This document shows positions 42,280 through 51,768 of a DNA stretch of 64,000 nucleotides, piece after piece (the first letter of the stretch is position 1; each line of letters opens with the position of its first letter). The DNA is from Candidatus Eisenbacteria bacterium (GTDB lineage: Bacteria > Desulfobacterota > Binatia > DP-6), in NCBI GenBank assembly GCA_035577985.1, contig DATJZY010000132.1, positions 31,497 to 95,496 on the forward strand. The letters are read 5' to 3'. Under the pieces are notes generated by a model. The model had not been told where the DNA came from, did not search any database, and worked only from the letters and a program-made list of their open reading frames with translations. Position numbers and translations under genes: made by a program.

Positions 42280-42789
42280 TCAGAGCCGGTCCTGGCGGGC
42301 GAACCGGCCCTGGTAGATGGCGCTCCCCTCGCACCGCTGCAGCACGATCTGGCACAGACGGACGCCGGCATGGATGAGGAGCGTGCGACCGGCCACGTTC
42401 GACATCTCCAGCACCTGACGGCTCGACACGCCGGGTGCGACGAATCCCGAGGTCACGTGGATCATGAGACCCAGCCGCGCGAAGCGGCTGCGCCCCTCGA
42501 GCCAACCGCTGATGTCCCCGGGCAGCGTGATGCGCTCGCGCGTGATGCCGTGGATCGTCTCCCCCGGTTGCAGCGCGTACGGCTTGTCGAGCGTCCGGAC
42601 CTCGGTGATCGTCTGGTAGTCGGTGTCGTCGGTGACCGCAACCGGCTCGGGGGCCTCGTGCATGACGCGGATCTCGTCGCCCAGGTGCAGGTCGATCGAG
42701 GCGGGTCCGATCTGATCGGGCAGGAGCGGGTCGATCACGACCCGGCCGCTCTCGAGCTCGCGCCGGATCACGTCGCGGGTGAGGATCAT
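42280..42789 (-). CDS. dcd: dCTP deaminase-like protein
   Basis: 169 residues. The trimeric dUTPase-fold signature is clear: LPDQIGPASIDLHLGDEIRV near 24, a WLEGRSRFARLGL motif near 95 (substrate-binding Ser/Arg and helix), and a C-terminal LCQIVLQ-type strand. dCTP deaminase converts dCTP to dUTP for thymidylate synthesis. It starts the minus-strand trio and is divergent from the large membrane protein. Other trimeric dUTPase-fold members are possible but less likely. Confidence 0.85.
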   Translation of the reverse strand: MILTRDVIRRELESGRVVIDPLLPDQIGPASIDLHLGDEIRVMHEAPEPVAVTDDTDYQTITEVRTLDKPYALQPGETIHGITRERITLPGDISGWLEGRSRFARLGLMIHVTSGFVAPGVSSRQVLEMSNVAGRTLLIHAGVRLCQIVLQRCEGSAIYQGRFARQDRL

Positions 42790-42832
42790 CGACGAAAAGT
42801 GTAGCAGAAGCCCCGGGGTGGTACACGGAAGC

Positions 42833-44923
42833 GTGCGCGTCGCGGTCCTCGCGCTGCTGGGCGCGGTGGCGGTTTCGGTGTGGGCGACCTGGCCGCTCGC
42901 CGTGCACCTTTCGACGCACGTCTACGATCCGACGCGACACGGCGGGTTCGTCGCCGAGTCGATCCGGGCCGACGTGCGTCTGGTCGTCTGGATCCTGGCG
43001 TGGACGCTGCACGCCCTCACGACGCCGGGGGTGTCGCTGTGGGACGCCAACGTCTTCCACCCCGCGCGCGGGACGCTCGCGCTCTCCGAGCACCTGCTGG
43101 GCGCCCTGCCCGTCTACGCGCCGCTCGCGCTCGCGACCGGCGACCCGGTGTTCGCGCACCAGGCGACGCTGCTCGCGACGTTCGTCCTGGCCGTGCTCGC
43201 CATGCTGGCGCTGGCGCGCGCCTGGACGGCGAGCTGGCCGGCGGCGATCCTGGCGGCGAGCCTGTTCGCGTTCAGCCCGTTTCGCGGTGCCCACCTCGGC
43301 GCGCTGCAGATCGAGGGCTGCTGGATGTTCCCGGTCGTCGTCCTGGCGGCGTGGCGGAGCGTCACGACGCCGGGGCTCGGGTGGCCGATCGCCCTCGCTC
43401 TCTCGCTCGCGATGGTGGGCCTGCACTCGGTGTACCTCGCGTACGGCGCGTTCGCCGGGCTCGCGACGCTCCTCGCGGTGGTGATCGCGTTCGACGCGCG
43501 CGCGCGCGCCGCCTGGCGACGGGTCGCATTCCCCGCGCTCGCGGCCGCCGCCGTCGTCGCCGATGCGTCCCGTCCCTACCTCGCGATGCGCGAGGCCGGG
43601 GCGCTCGGGCCGCCGAGGGGTGAATTCGTAGCCCTCACGTCGGCAATGCTGGGCCAGACTGGCACGACCTTCGCGGTCGTGCTGGCGCTCCTCACGGTCC
43701 CGTGGTGGCGGCGCGGCCTCGCCCGCGACGTGCCGGTCGCGTGGATCGCCGGAACACTGGCCGCCGGCGTCATGTGTCACGCGCTCGCGCTCGGTCCGAC
43801 GATCCGTGCCAGCACCCTCGAGATGCCCGGTCCGTATGCGCTGGCGGCGGCCGTCGTGCCAGGCTTCGCAGCGCTCCGCATCCCGAGCCGGCTGAACGCG
43901 TTCGCGACCGCGTGCGCCGCGCTGCTCGCCGGCGCCGGCGCGGCGGGACTCGCCCGTTCGATCTCGAACCCGCACAATCGAGCGCGCGTCGCCATCCTGT
44001 CGGTCGCGCTCGCGTTCTCGGCCGCGCGGGTGGGCCTGCCGAGCCGCGTCCCGCTCGAGCCGATCGAGACGCGCGCGACGCTGCCGCCGGTGTACCAGGC
44101 GCTCGCCGCAGCCGCGCCCGGTCCGGTGCTGGAGCTCCCGTGGCACGACTTCGACCGCCTGCCGACGGAGCGCGGCGCCGACGCCACGCGGACCTACCGC
44201 AGCGTGTACCACTGGCACCCGCTGCTGAACGGCTACAGCGGCTACGCGCCGCCCACCTACCCGCTGGTGAGCGCCCTCGTTCACGCGCTACCCGATCCGC
44301 CGGCGCTCCGCCTGCTCGCACGCATGACGGGACTTCGCTACGTGCTCGTCCACTCGAGCGAGCTCGGCGCGCGCGAGCGCGCCGAATGGGATCCGCCGTC
44401 CGATGCGGCGCTGACGCCGGTCGCGCGGGACGAAGCCGACGCGCTCTATGCGTTGCGCGACCCGCCGGCGCCGGACTTGCTGGATGCGTTCGTCTCCGAC
44501 GCGCCCGCAGCGGCGACGCTCACCGGGACGCCGCTGGAGCCCCTCCCCGCAGAGAGTCGCCGGCCGTCGGTGCGCCTCCTCTCGCCGGCACCGGCGACCG
44601 CGCGGCGTCGCCTGCGATTCGCGCTTCCGGCCGAGGTACGAAACGCCTCCACCCTCGGGCCTGCGTGGCCCGCACTGGTCGCCCAGTCGCCCTACCTCGT
44701 CACGGTCGGAACACGCTGGGAGCGTCCCGATGGGAGCCTCGCCGATCACGATGACGTCGCCGGGCGCCTCCCCTACGATCTACCCTCCGGCGCCGGCGCG
44801 GCCGTCCTGGTCGGGGCACGCACGCCCGACGAGCCGGGAAGCTGGCGGCTCCGCATCGGCGTCGTGCAGGACGGCGAATGGCTGCCGGGCGACTCCCTGT
44901 CGATTCCGATCGAGGTACGGTAA
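42833..44923 (+). CDS. Large polytopic membrane protein of unknown function
   Basis: About 696 residues, with roughly 9-10 hydrophobic helices in the first 400 and a soluble, Ala/Leu-rich C-terminal half. It resembles glycosyltransferase-C-like membrane proteins in layout (WATWPLAVHLSTHVYDPTRH near the start, with SLFAFSPFRGAHLGALQIEG), but I see no definite catalytic motif. The GTG at 42833 (weak GGAAG site) is the first reasonable start; GTG 42818 is possible. It ends nine bases before the enoyl-CoA hydratase gene. Confidence 0.6.
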   Translation: MRVAVLALLGAVAVSVWATWPLAVHLSTHVYDPTRHGGFVAESIRADVRLVVWILAWTLHALTTPGVSLWDANVFHPARGTLALSEHLLGALPVYAPLALATGDPVFAHQATLLATFVLAVLAMLALARAWTASWPAAILAASLFAFSPFRGAHLGALQIEGCWMFPVVVLAAWRSVTTPGLGWPIALALSLAMVGLHSVYLAYGAFAGLATLLAVVIAFDARARAAWRRVAFPALAAAAVVADASRPYLAMREAGALGPPRGEFVALTSAMLGQTGTTFAVVLALLTVPWWRRGLARDVPVAWIAGTLAAGVMCHALALGPTIRASTLEMPGPYALAAAVVPGFAALRIPSRLNAFATACAALLAGAGAAGLARSISNPHNRARVAILSVALAFSAARVGLPSRVPLEPIETRATLPPVYQALAAAAPGPVLELPWHDFDRLPTERGADATRTYRSVYHWHPLLNGYSGYAPPTYPLVSALVHALPDPPALRLLARMTGLRYVLVHSSELGARERAEWDPPSDAALTPVARDEADALYALRDPPAPDLLDAFVSDAPAAATLTGTPLEPLPAESRRPSVRLLSPAPATARRRLRFALPAEVRNASTLGPAWPALVAQSPYLVTVGTRWERPDGSLADHDDVAGRLPYDLPSGAGAAVLVGARTPDEPGSWRLRIGVVQDGEWLPGDSLSIPIEVR

Positions 44924-44932
44924 GACCCGGGC

Positions 44933-45712
44933 ATGGCGTACGAGCACGTCCTGGTCGACGTCGAGGGCGACCTCGGTATCGTCACGTTGAACCGCCCGGC
45001 GCGCCGCAACGCGCTCTCCGAGGCGGTCATCCGTGAGCTCACCGCCGCCTTCGAGCAGCTCGCCGCCGAGGCGCCCGTGCGTGCCATCGTGCTCGCCGCC
45101 AACGGCCCCGTGTTCTCGGCCGGGCACGATCTCTCCGAGATCGCGGGCCGCGATCTCGACGGCATGCGGCGCCTGCTGGGCGCGTCCGCCAACCTCATGC
45201 GAACGATGCAGGCCCTACCCCAACCCGTCGTCGCCTGCGTGCACGCGATCGCCACGGCGGGGGGCTGCCAGCTCGTCGCATCCGCCGATCTCGCCGTCGC
45301 CGCCGACGTCGCGCGTTTCGCGACGCCCGGCGGCCGTGAAGGGTGGTTCTGCATCACCCCGATGATCCCCGTGCAGCGCCTGCTGCCGCCCAAGCGGGCG
45401 CTCGAGATGCTGTTCACGGGCGACGAGATCGACGCCGCGACGGCCCTCGCCTGGGGGCTCGTCAATCGGGTCGTCCCGGCAGACCGCGTCCGGGACGAGG
45501 CCAAGGCGCTGGCGCGACGCGCGAGCCGCGGCAGCCTCGGGGCCAAGGCCCTCGGCAAGCGGATGTTCTACGAGACGGTGGAGCTCCCCCTCGAGCCCGC
45601 GTACGAGAAGGCCGTCGAGGCCATGGCGTCGAGCGCGCTCACCGACGACGCCCGCGAGTGGATCCGGGCGTTTCTCGACAAGCGGCCCGCGGTCTACTCG
45701 AAAAAGCGCTGA
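44933..45712 (+). CDS. Enoyl-CoA hydratase/isomerase (crotonase) family protein, ECHDC3-like
   Basis: 259 residues. The crotonase fold shows the CoA-binding oxyanion loop FSAGHDLSEIAGRD near 61 and ATAGGCQLVASADLAVA near 108. The second half (TPGGREGWFCITPMIPVQRLLPP) matches the enoyl-CoA hydratase-like 3 subgroup, where one of the two catalytic Glu residues is replaced, so hydratase activity may be lost or changed. Cytoplasmic. Confidence 0.88.
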   Translation: MAYEHVLVDVEGDLGIVTLNRPARRNALSEAVIRELTAAFEQLAAEAPVRAIVLAANGPVFSAGHDLSEIAGRDLDGMRRLLGASANLMRTMQALPQPVVACVHAIATAGGCQLVASADLAVAADVARFATPGGREGWFCITPMIPVQRLLPPKRALEMLFTGDEIDAATALAWGLVNRVVPADRVRDEAKALARRASRGSLGAKALGKRMFYETVELPLEPAYEKAVEAMASSALTDDAREWIRAFLDKRPAVYSKKR

Positions 45713-45759
45713 ACTGGATTGAAACCGGAGGTCGGCGCTGATTTGAATGGGCCCCGCCC

Positions 45760-47361
45760 ATGACCGGAACCGTCGCCTACTTCTGCATGGAGTTCGGGCT
45801 CCACGAGGAGTTCCCGATCTACGCCGGCGGCCTCGGCATCCTCGCCGGCGACTTCATCAAGTCGGCACACGACCTCGGGCTGCCGGTCATCGGGGTCGGG
45901 CTGCGCTGGGCGCGCGGCTACTCGCGGCAGCGCATCGGCGACGACGGGCTCCCCGTCTCCGAATTTCCGAGCTATCCGGCGAGCTTCCTCGAGGACACCG
46001 GCATCCGCGTCCGGGTGCGGGTCGCGGCGCGCGAGGTCGAGGCGCGCGTCTGGCGCACGCAGCACTGGAAGAACGCGCCGCTCCTGCTCCTCGAGCCCGC
46101 GAGCCCGCGCGACGCCTGGATCACGCACCGCCTCTACGATCCGACGCTCGACTGCCGCGTCGCCCAGGAGATCCTGCTCGGCGTCGGCGGCGTGCGCGCG
46201 CTGCGCAAGCTCGGCGTCGCCGTCGACACCTACCACTTCAACGAGGGTCACGCGGCCTTCGCCGGCATCGAGCTCATCGCCGAGCGCATGAGCACGGGCG
46301 AGCCCTTCACGCAGGCCTGGCGTGCAGTGCGCGACCACATCGTCTTCACGACGCACACGCCGGTCGCCGCCGGCAACGAAGAGCACGCGCTCGCCGAGCT
46401 GCGGCGCATGGGCGCCTGCTGCGAGCTCGTCGACGGCGAGATGCTGGCGATCGGCGGCGATCCGTTCAACATGACCGTGGGCGGGCTGCGCCTCGCGCGG
46501 CGCGCCAACGCCGTCTCGCAGCTCCACGCCGAGGTCTCCCGCGCGATGTGGCGCGACGTCGACGACGCCGCGCCGATCCTGCCGATCACCAACGGCGTGC
46601 ACGGCGGCACGTGGCAGGACGCGCGCATCCGGGAAGCGGTCGGATCGGCCGCGGGGCTGTGGACGACGCACCAGGTGCTGAAGCGCGAGCTGCTCGACGA
46701 GGTGGCGCTCCGAACCGGCGTCCGCCTCGACAGCGACGTCCTCACCATCGGCTTCGCCCGCCGCGCGGCGGCGTACAAGCGCAGCGACCTCATTTTCCGC
46801 GATCCCGAGCGCATCGAGCCGCTGCTGCACGATCGCCGCGTGCAGATCGTCTTCGCGGGCAAGTCGCACCCCGACGACCAGGACGGCCGCCGCATCGTCG
46901 GCCGCCTCGTCGAGATGGCGCGCGCGCATGCGCAGTCGATCGTGTTCGTGCCCGACTACGACATGAAGCTCGGGCGTCTCCTCACGCGCGGGTCGGACGT
47001 GTGGCTGAACAATCCCATCCGTCCGCTCGAAGCCTGCGGCACCTCCGGCATGAAGGCCGGCATGAACGGCGTCCTCAACCTCTCGGTCCTCGACGGCTGG
47101 TGGCCCGAAGCGTGCCAGCACGGCGAGAACGGCTGGGCGATCGGCGACGGCACGCCGGGTATCGCCGACCAGGACGACGCCGACGCGAACGCGCTCTACA
47201 CGACGCTCGAGCACGAGGTGTTGCCCACCTACGCCGCGCGCGAGCGCTGGGTGCACATGATGCAGACGAGCATCGCCGTCTGCCAGGAGCGCTTCTCCTC
47301 CGACCGCATGGTCCGCGACTACTTCGAAAAGCTCTACTCCCGCTCGCCGATCGCACCTTGA
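45760..47361 (+). CDS. Alpha-glucan phosphorylase (GlgP-like, short form)
   Basis: 533 residues. The GT35 phosphorylase-like core contains the PLP-site motif EACGTSGMKAGMNG with the cofactor Lys at residue 432, HFNEGHAAFAGIELI near 160, and PITNGVHGGTW near 280. The protein is much shorter than animal and E. coli glycogen phosphorylases (about 800), as in the alpha-glucan-phosphorylase branch of many bacteria. It releases glucose-1-phosphate from glycogen-like storage. The ATG sits inside a small ATGGGC/GCCCAT hairpin. No glycogen synthase is nearby. Confidence 0.9.
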   Translation: MTGTVAYFCMEFGLHEEFPIYAGGLGILAGDFIKSAHDLGLPVIGVGLRWARGYSRQRIGDDGLPVSEFPSYPASFLEDTGIRVRVRVAAREVEARVWRTQHWKNAPLLLLEPASPRDAWITHRLYDPTLDCRVAQEILLGVGGVRALRKLGVAVDTYHFNEGHAAFAGIELIAERMSTGEPFTQAWRAVRDHIVFTTHTPVAAGNEEHALAELRRMGACCELVDGEMLAIGGDPFNMTVGGLRLARRANAVSQLHAEVSRAMWRDVDDAAPILPITNGVHGGTWQDARIREAVGSAAGLWTTHQVLKRELLDEVALRTGVRLDSDVLTIGFARRAAAYKRSDLIFRDPERIEPLLHDRRVQIVFAGKSHPDDQDGRRIVGRLVEMARAHAQSIVFVPDYDMKLGRLLTRGSDVWLNNPIRPLEACGTSGMKAGMNGVLNLSVLDGWWPEACQHGENGWAIGDGTPGIADQDDADANALYTTLEHEVLPTYAARERWVHMMQTSIAVCQERFSSDRMVRDYFEKLYSRSPIAP

Positions 47362-47453
47362 CGGCCGCTGCGCGCCGCCAGCACGTGCAGACGACCGCAT
47401 CGAGCGAGGGGCCTTTCTTGACAGCGTCGCACGCGGCGGCCTAGGGGACACGC

Positions 47454-49058
47454 GTGCGCAGGCAGATCGCGGGCGCCGCCGCAGCGACGCTGATCGTCCT
47501 CGCACTGGTGGAGGGCCTCCTACGGCTCGCCTACGTCGTGCGCAACAATGCGGTGAGCCGCATGCCGCTGCCGTACGTCTTCGGGCAGATCTACGGTCCG
47601 GTTCCGCCGTGGATCGACGGCCTGCGCCTGCTCGAGCCGGACGAGACGCTCCTGTGGAAGGGACGGCCGAACGTCCGGCGCGCCTACGTCGACGTCTTCA
47701 GCCCGGTGCACGACGACGCCGAACGCATCTCGCTCCTGCGGCGGTTCTGGCCGACCATGCCCGCCTCGCTCGCACACAACCCGGTGTGGGAGGTCGCGCT
47801 CGACAAGCGGGGCTTTCGGCAGGACCCGTTCACGCCGAGCAAGCCGGCATCGACCCTGCGCATCGCGTGCCTGGGCGACTCCTGGACGTTCGGGGCGAAC
47901 GTCGGCCCCACCGAGACCTACCCGCGACGGCTGAAGTGGCTCCTGGAGCGCGACCTTCCGACGCGGCGCTTCGAGGTCCTGAACCTGGGCGTCCTCGGGT
48001 ACTCCTCGTACCAGGGAGTCTCGCTGCTGAAGTCGCAGGTGATCGACTGGGAGCCCGACGTGCTGCTCGTCGGGTTCGCGATGAACGACGCGTCGGTGCA
48101 GCGCGAGAGCGACAAGCGCGTCGCCGCGAACATGCGCGATCAGGCGCCGCCGACGCTGAAGGAGCGCTTCTGGGCCCTGCTCGAGTACTCCGAGATCTAT
48201 CGTCTCGAGCGCTACCTCGCCGACGTCTCGAAGTTCACGCCGCCGTCGATCGGAGACTATCTGAAGGAGGTGGTTTCCGACGACGCGGGCACCGCCTATC
48301 TGCGGCCCGGCGCCGCGGGGCTCCTCGACTACACGAAGCTCGAGGGACACACCCGCGTCTCGCTCCCGGACTACGAGCGGCACGTGCGCGAGATCGTCGA
48401 GATCGCGAAGCGAAAGCACATCACCGTGGTCCTGCTCTACAACGAGCTGTCGCCCAACAGCCCGTACCGCGAGACCCTCGAGGACGTCGCCGACGACGAG
48501 GGCGTACCGTTCGTCGACAGTAGCGCGATCGTCGCCGACGCGCGCCGCCGGATGGAGACGAACCTGGAGGATCGACTCGACCTGCGCCCGCAGCCGTCAC
48601 ACGGCGAACCGGCGGCGGGCAGCGTCTCGACGGTGTTCCGCGTCTATCGCGAGGGACCACCGACGGGCCGTCCGATGTACATCGCCGGCGCCAATGCCGC
48701 GCTCGGGAACCTCGTCCCCAACACGGTCGCCATGTACGACGACGGCACGCACGGCGACCAGCGCGCGGGGGACGGCGTGTGGTCGCTCGCGGTGACACTG
48801 CCCGCGGGCGAGCCGGTCTTCTACGTCTACACGAACGGCGGCACGCCGGGCCGGTGGGACGAGGTCGACGTGCCGCAGATCCGCGGCTTTCGCGTGGAGG
48901 CGCCGGACGGCGCGACGGAGGTGTACCGTCCGATCGATTCGTGGGGCAAGATCTACATGCAGGCCGACGCCTGGCACACCAATGCGCAGGGCTACACGCT
49001 GATCGCCAAGGCCGTGTTCAAGCGCTTGAAGGACGACGCGCGCTTCCAGGCGCCGTAG
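47454..49058 (+). CDS. Membrane-anchored SGNH/GDSL-type hydrolase with inserted choice-of-anchor-like beta domain
   Basis: 534 residues. One membrane helix (residues about 5-27) comes first. The GDSL block CLGDSWTFG has the nucleophile at Ser143, and VGFAMNDASVQ forms the Asn block near 200. The catalytic Asp-His pair is DAWHTNAQGY near 505-508. Between these is an inserted beta-sandwich, residues about 395-470 (YIAGANAALGNLVPNTVAMYDDGTHGDQRAGDGVWS), similar to carbohydrate-binding or choice-of-anchor domains. The substrate is probably an O-acylated or glycosylated exported molecule. The GTG start is shown by the membrane helix. The next gene starts eight bases after. Confidence 0.8.
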   Translation: MRRQIAGAAAATLIVLALVEGLLRLAYVVRNNAVSRMPLPYVFGQIYGPVPPWIDGLRLLEPDETLLWKGRPNVRRAYVDVFSPVHDDAERISLLRRFWPTMPASLAHNPVWEVALDKRGFRQDPFTPSKPASTLRIACLGDSWTFGANVGPTETYPRRLKWLLERDLPTRRFEVLNLGVLGYSSYQGVSLLKSQVIDWEPDVLLVGFAMNDASVQRESDKRVAANMRDQAPPTLKERFWALLEYSEIYRLERYLADVSKFTPPSIGDYLKEVVSDDAGTAYLRPGAAGLLDYTKLEGHTRVSLPDYERHVREIVEIAKRKHITVVLLYNELSPNSPYRETLEDVADDEGVPFVDSSAIVADARRRMETNLEDRLDLRPQPSHGEPAAGSVSTVFRVYREGPPTGRPMYIAGANAALGNLVPNTVAMYDDGTHGDQRAGDGVWSLAVTLPAGEPVFYVYTNGGTPGRWDEVDVPQIRGFRVEAPDGATEVYRPIDSWGKIYMQADAWHTNAQGYTLIAKAVFKRLKDDARFQAP

Positions 49059-49066
49059 GAGGGGAC

Positions 49067-50494
49067 GTGGGCGGGGGGCGGATCGGACGGGCGCTCGTGG
49101 CGATGGTGCTCGCGTGCGCGTGCAACTCCCATCCGCCGCGTCACGTGGTCCTGATCACGATCGACACGCTGCGCGCCGATCACCTGGGCCTCTACGGCTA
49201 CCGCCATCCGACGTCGCCGTTCATCGATTCGCTCGCCGCCGAGTCGACCGTCTTCGACGAGGCCGTCGCTCCATCTCCCGTGACGGCCCCTTCGGTCGCG
49301 TCGATCCTGACCGGTCTCAACCGCGCCTCGCACGGCGTGCGGGCCAACGGCGAGTCGCTGCCGGCCTACGTGCCGACCCTGGCGGAGATGCTGAAGGCGC
49401 ACGGCTTTCGCACGATGGCGCGGATCGCGAACCCGCTGCTCGATGCGCCGCGGGGCTTCGGGCGCGGCTTCGACGACTACGCGGTGCCGCGCACGCTCGT
49501 GCAGCGCCCGCCCGAGATGATGGGAGGGTCTCCGGTCGTCGAGGAGGCGCTCCGGCTGCTCGACGGCGCCGGCGACGCGCCCTTCTTCCTGTGGCTCCAC
49601 TTCTACGATCCGCACGGCCCGTACTATCCGCCGGCCGCATACCGCGACGCGTTCCGCGCCGAGGACTACCGCTGGCCGAACGAGCCGGCCGAGCTCGTCG
49701 TCTCCACCGACCGCAACGCCCTGTTCCAGATCCCGAAGTACCAGGTCGTCGACGACGAGCGCGCGCCGTCCGTGTATCGCGCGCGCTACGACGCCGAGGT
49801 GCGCTACACCGACGATCACGTGCGCGCAGTCGTCGACGGCCTGCGCTCGCGCGGCCTGTGGGACGACACGCTCTTCGTCCTGACGGCCGATCACGGCGAA
49901 GGGATGGGCGAGCACGGCTACTACTTCCAGCACGGCTGGTACGTGTACGAGGACTGCGTGTGGGTCCCGCTCCTCGTGCGCGCGCCCGGACGCATGGCGG
50001 CCGGACGGCGCGAGACCCGCACGGTGAGCCTCGTCGACGTCGCGCCGACGATCCTCGCGCTCCTCGACCTTCCCGCGGTGCCCGAGATGGAAGGGAGGAG
50101 CCTCACGGCTCCGCCGCCCCCCGAGCCGACCGCGTTCACGCAGAGCTACCATGGCTCCAGCCACGCGGGCCTGCGGCGCGGTCGCTACAAGTATATCTTC
50201 ACGCCCGCCCGCTCGGCGTCGAGCCCGCCGCCCGCGCCCGAGGACGAGCCGATCCTCCCCGCCGAGCCGCACAACGAGCTCTACGACCTCACGAAGGATC
50301 CCGGCGAGCTCCACGACCTCTCGACCAGCGAGCCGGCCGTCATGCACGAGCTCCGCAAGGTCCTGCAGGCCTGGCTCGCCGACCAGCACCGCCGTGGCGA
50401 AGCGACGAGCGCACGCGAAGCCGCGACCGGCGGCCCCCGCCCGCTCGACCCGCTCGTCGAAGGCCAGCTCCGCGCCCTCGGCTATCTCAACTAA
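49067..50494 (+). CDS. Lipoprotein sulfatase-like hydrolase (alkaline-phosphatase superfamily)
   Basis: 475 residues from a GTG with AGGAGGGG just before it. The short hydrophobic start ends in ALVAMVLACACNS, a plausible lipobox. The core is LITIDTLRADHLGLYGY near 29, then the nucleophile region SPVTAPSVASILTG near 67, and ADHGEGMGEHGYYFQHGWYVYEDCVWVPLL near 275. At the position where sulfatases have Cys/Ser the residue is Thr, so it is probably a phospho- or other transfer/hydrolase type, or it uses Thr directly. It is next to and same-strand as the SGNH hydrolase. Confidence 0.85.
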   Translation: MGGGRIGRALVAMVLACACNSHPPRHVVLITIDTLRADHLGLYGYRHPTSPFIDSLAAESTVFDEAVAPSPVTAPSVASILTGLNRASHGVRANGESLPAYVPTLAEMLKAHGFRTMARIANPLLDAPRGFGRGFDDYAVPRTLVQRPPEMMGGSPVVEEALRLLDGAGDAPFFLWLHFYDPHGPYYPPAAYRDAFRAEDYRWPNEPAELVVSTDRNALFQIPKYQVVDDERAPSVYRARYDAEVRYTDDHVRAVVDGLRSRGLWDDTLFVLTADHGEGMGEHGYYFQHGWYVYEDCVWVPLLVRAPGRMAAGRRETRTVSLVDVAPTILALLDLPAVPEMEGRSLTAPPPPEPTAFTQSYHGSSHAGLRRGRYKYIFTPARSASSPPPAPEDEPILPAEPHNELYDLTKDPGELHDLSTSEPAVMHELRKVLQAWLADQHRRGEATSAREAATGGPRPLDPLVEGQLRALGYLN

Positions 50495-50509
50495 CAGAGC
50501 CCCCGGCGC

Positions 50510-50537
50510 GACGTCGCGGCCCCGACGCCGCGACGTC
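50510..50537. terminator. Bidirectional terminator-like hairpin between convergent genes
   Basis: An 11-bp perfect stem, GACGTCGCGGC with GCCGCGACGTC, and a 6-base loop CCCGAC. It begins 16 bases after the sulfatase stop and its right arm overlaps the first two bases of the thiolase stop codon (read from the other strand). No poly-T tail is visible. Confidence 0.5.
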
Positions 50538-51687
50538 AGCCCTTCTGGTACATCGTCACCACGCACGCACCCCCCAGCCCGATGTTGTGCTGGAGCGCGG
50601 TGCGCGCGCCTTCGACCTGCCGCTTGTCGGCCACGCCGTTCAGCTGCCAGACGAGCTCCGCGCACTGCGCGAGCCCGGTCGCGCCCAGCGGATGGCCCTT
50701 CGAGAGGAGGCCGCCCGACGGGTTCACGACCCACGTGCCGCCGTACGTGACCTCGCCGTCGTCGATGAGCTTGCCGCCTTCGCCCGGCTTGCAGAGCTGG
50801 AGGCCCTCGTAGCTGATGAGCTCGTTGGTCGAGAAGCAGTCGTGCAGCTCGATGACGTCGACTTCGTCGGGACCGACGCCCGCCTGCTCGTAGACCTTCG
50901 CGGCGGCGCGCCGGGTCATGCCGACGCCGATGAGCCCCATCGCACCCTCGGCGAAGTCCTCGACGAAGTCGGTCGTCATCGCCTGGCCGATGATGCGGAC
51001 GGGGTTCGTGTGACCGTGCTTCGCCGCGTACTCCTTCGAGCACAGGATCGCCGCCCCGGCACCGTCGGAGGTGGGGCAGCACTGGAGCAGGGTCAGCGGA
51101 TCGTAGATGAGCCGTGACGCCAGCACCTCCTCGAGCGTGCACGCGTCGCGATACTGCGAGCGCGGGTTGTTGACGGAGTGGCGATGGTTCTTCACCGAGA
51201 CCTTCGCGAACTGCTCCCTGGTCGTACCGTAGAGCTCCATGTGATGCCGGCCGCCGTCGCCGAACATGAGGGCGGCGGCGGGCGGACGCTTCTTCGCCGC
51301 CTCGTCGTACTTCTCCTTCAGGCCGGGGAGCTGCGAATCGAGCGGCCCCTTCTCCATCTTCTCGAAGCCGAAGGCGAGGACGCACTGATTCATTCCCGAG
51401 GCGATCGCCTGATAGGCGAGGTGCAGCGCGCTCGATCCGGTGGAGCAGTAGCTGTGCACGTTGTAGACCGGGATGCCGCCGAGACCCATGAAGTAGAGCG
51501 CGCGCTGGCCCTGGCAGCTCATGCCGTTCACGTAGCCCGCGAAGGCCTGCTCGAAGTCCTTCGGGTCGACCGTCGCCATCCCGACCGCTTCGGTGACCGC
51601 CTCCTTCACGAGGTCGGTGAAGTCGGTGTCGCACCGCTCGAACTTCGTCATCCCGACGCCGATCACGCACACGTCCTGCCTGGCCAT
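50536..51687 (-). CDS. Thiolase-family / SCP2-like lipid-transfer protein
   Basis: 383 residues with the thiolase fold: VCVIGVGMTKFERCDTD at the start, an active-site Cys in NVHSYCSTGSSALHLAYQ near 81, an HDCFSTNE motif near 287 and a C-terminal GHPLGATGLAQCAELVWQL near 331. Thiolase-like proteins of this branch carry out retro-Claisen or sterol-carrier-type steps in acyl-CoA (for example steroid side-chain) breakdown, but the true activity is not visible. Its neighbours are also lipid genes. Cytoplasmic. Confidence 0.88.
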   Translation of the reverse strand: MARQDVCVIGVGMTKFERCDTDFTDLVKEAVTEAVGMATVDPKDFEQAFAGYVNGMSCQGQRALYFMGLGGIPVYNVHSYCSTGSSALHLAYQAIASGMNQCVLAFGFEKMEKGPLDSQLPGLKEKYDEAAKKRPPAAALMFGDGGRHHMELYGTTREQFAKVSVKNHRHSVNNPRSQYRDACTLEEVLASRLIYDPLTLLQCCPTSDGAGAAILCSKEYAAKHGHTNPVRIIGQAMTTDFVEDFAEGAMGLIGVGMTRRAAAKVYEQAGVGPDEVDVIELHDCFSTNELISYEGLQLCKPGEGGKLIDDGEVTYGGTWVVNPSGGLLSKGHPLGATGLAQCAELVWQLNGVADKRQVEGARTALQHNIGLGGACVVTMYQKG

Positions 51688-51768
51688 GGAATCGATCCTC
51701 CGTTCGATTTGAAGCGACGGTGGTCTTAACCGGGATCGGACCCCGGCGGCAACCGCGCAGGACGCACC

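Noticed and set aside
45747..45761. ATGGGC-CCC-GCCCAT hairpin containing the start codon of the glucan phosphorylase
   Set aside because: Only six pairs with a 3-base loop; weak compared with the 12-bp hairpin at 57722, and the sequence is simple GC-rich DNA.
47418..47446. TTGACA with a 17-bp spacer before the SGNH gene, a possible promoter
   Set aside because: The -35 is perfect, but the hexamer at -10 position (CTAGGG) has almost no match to TATAAT, so it was not listed.
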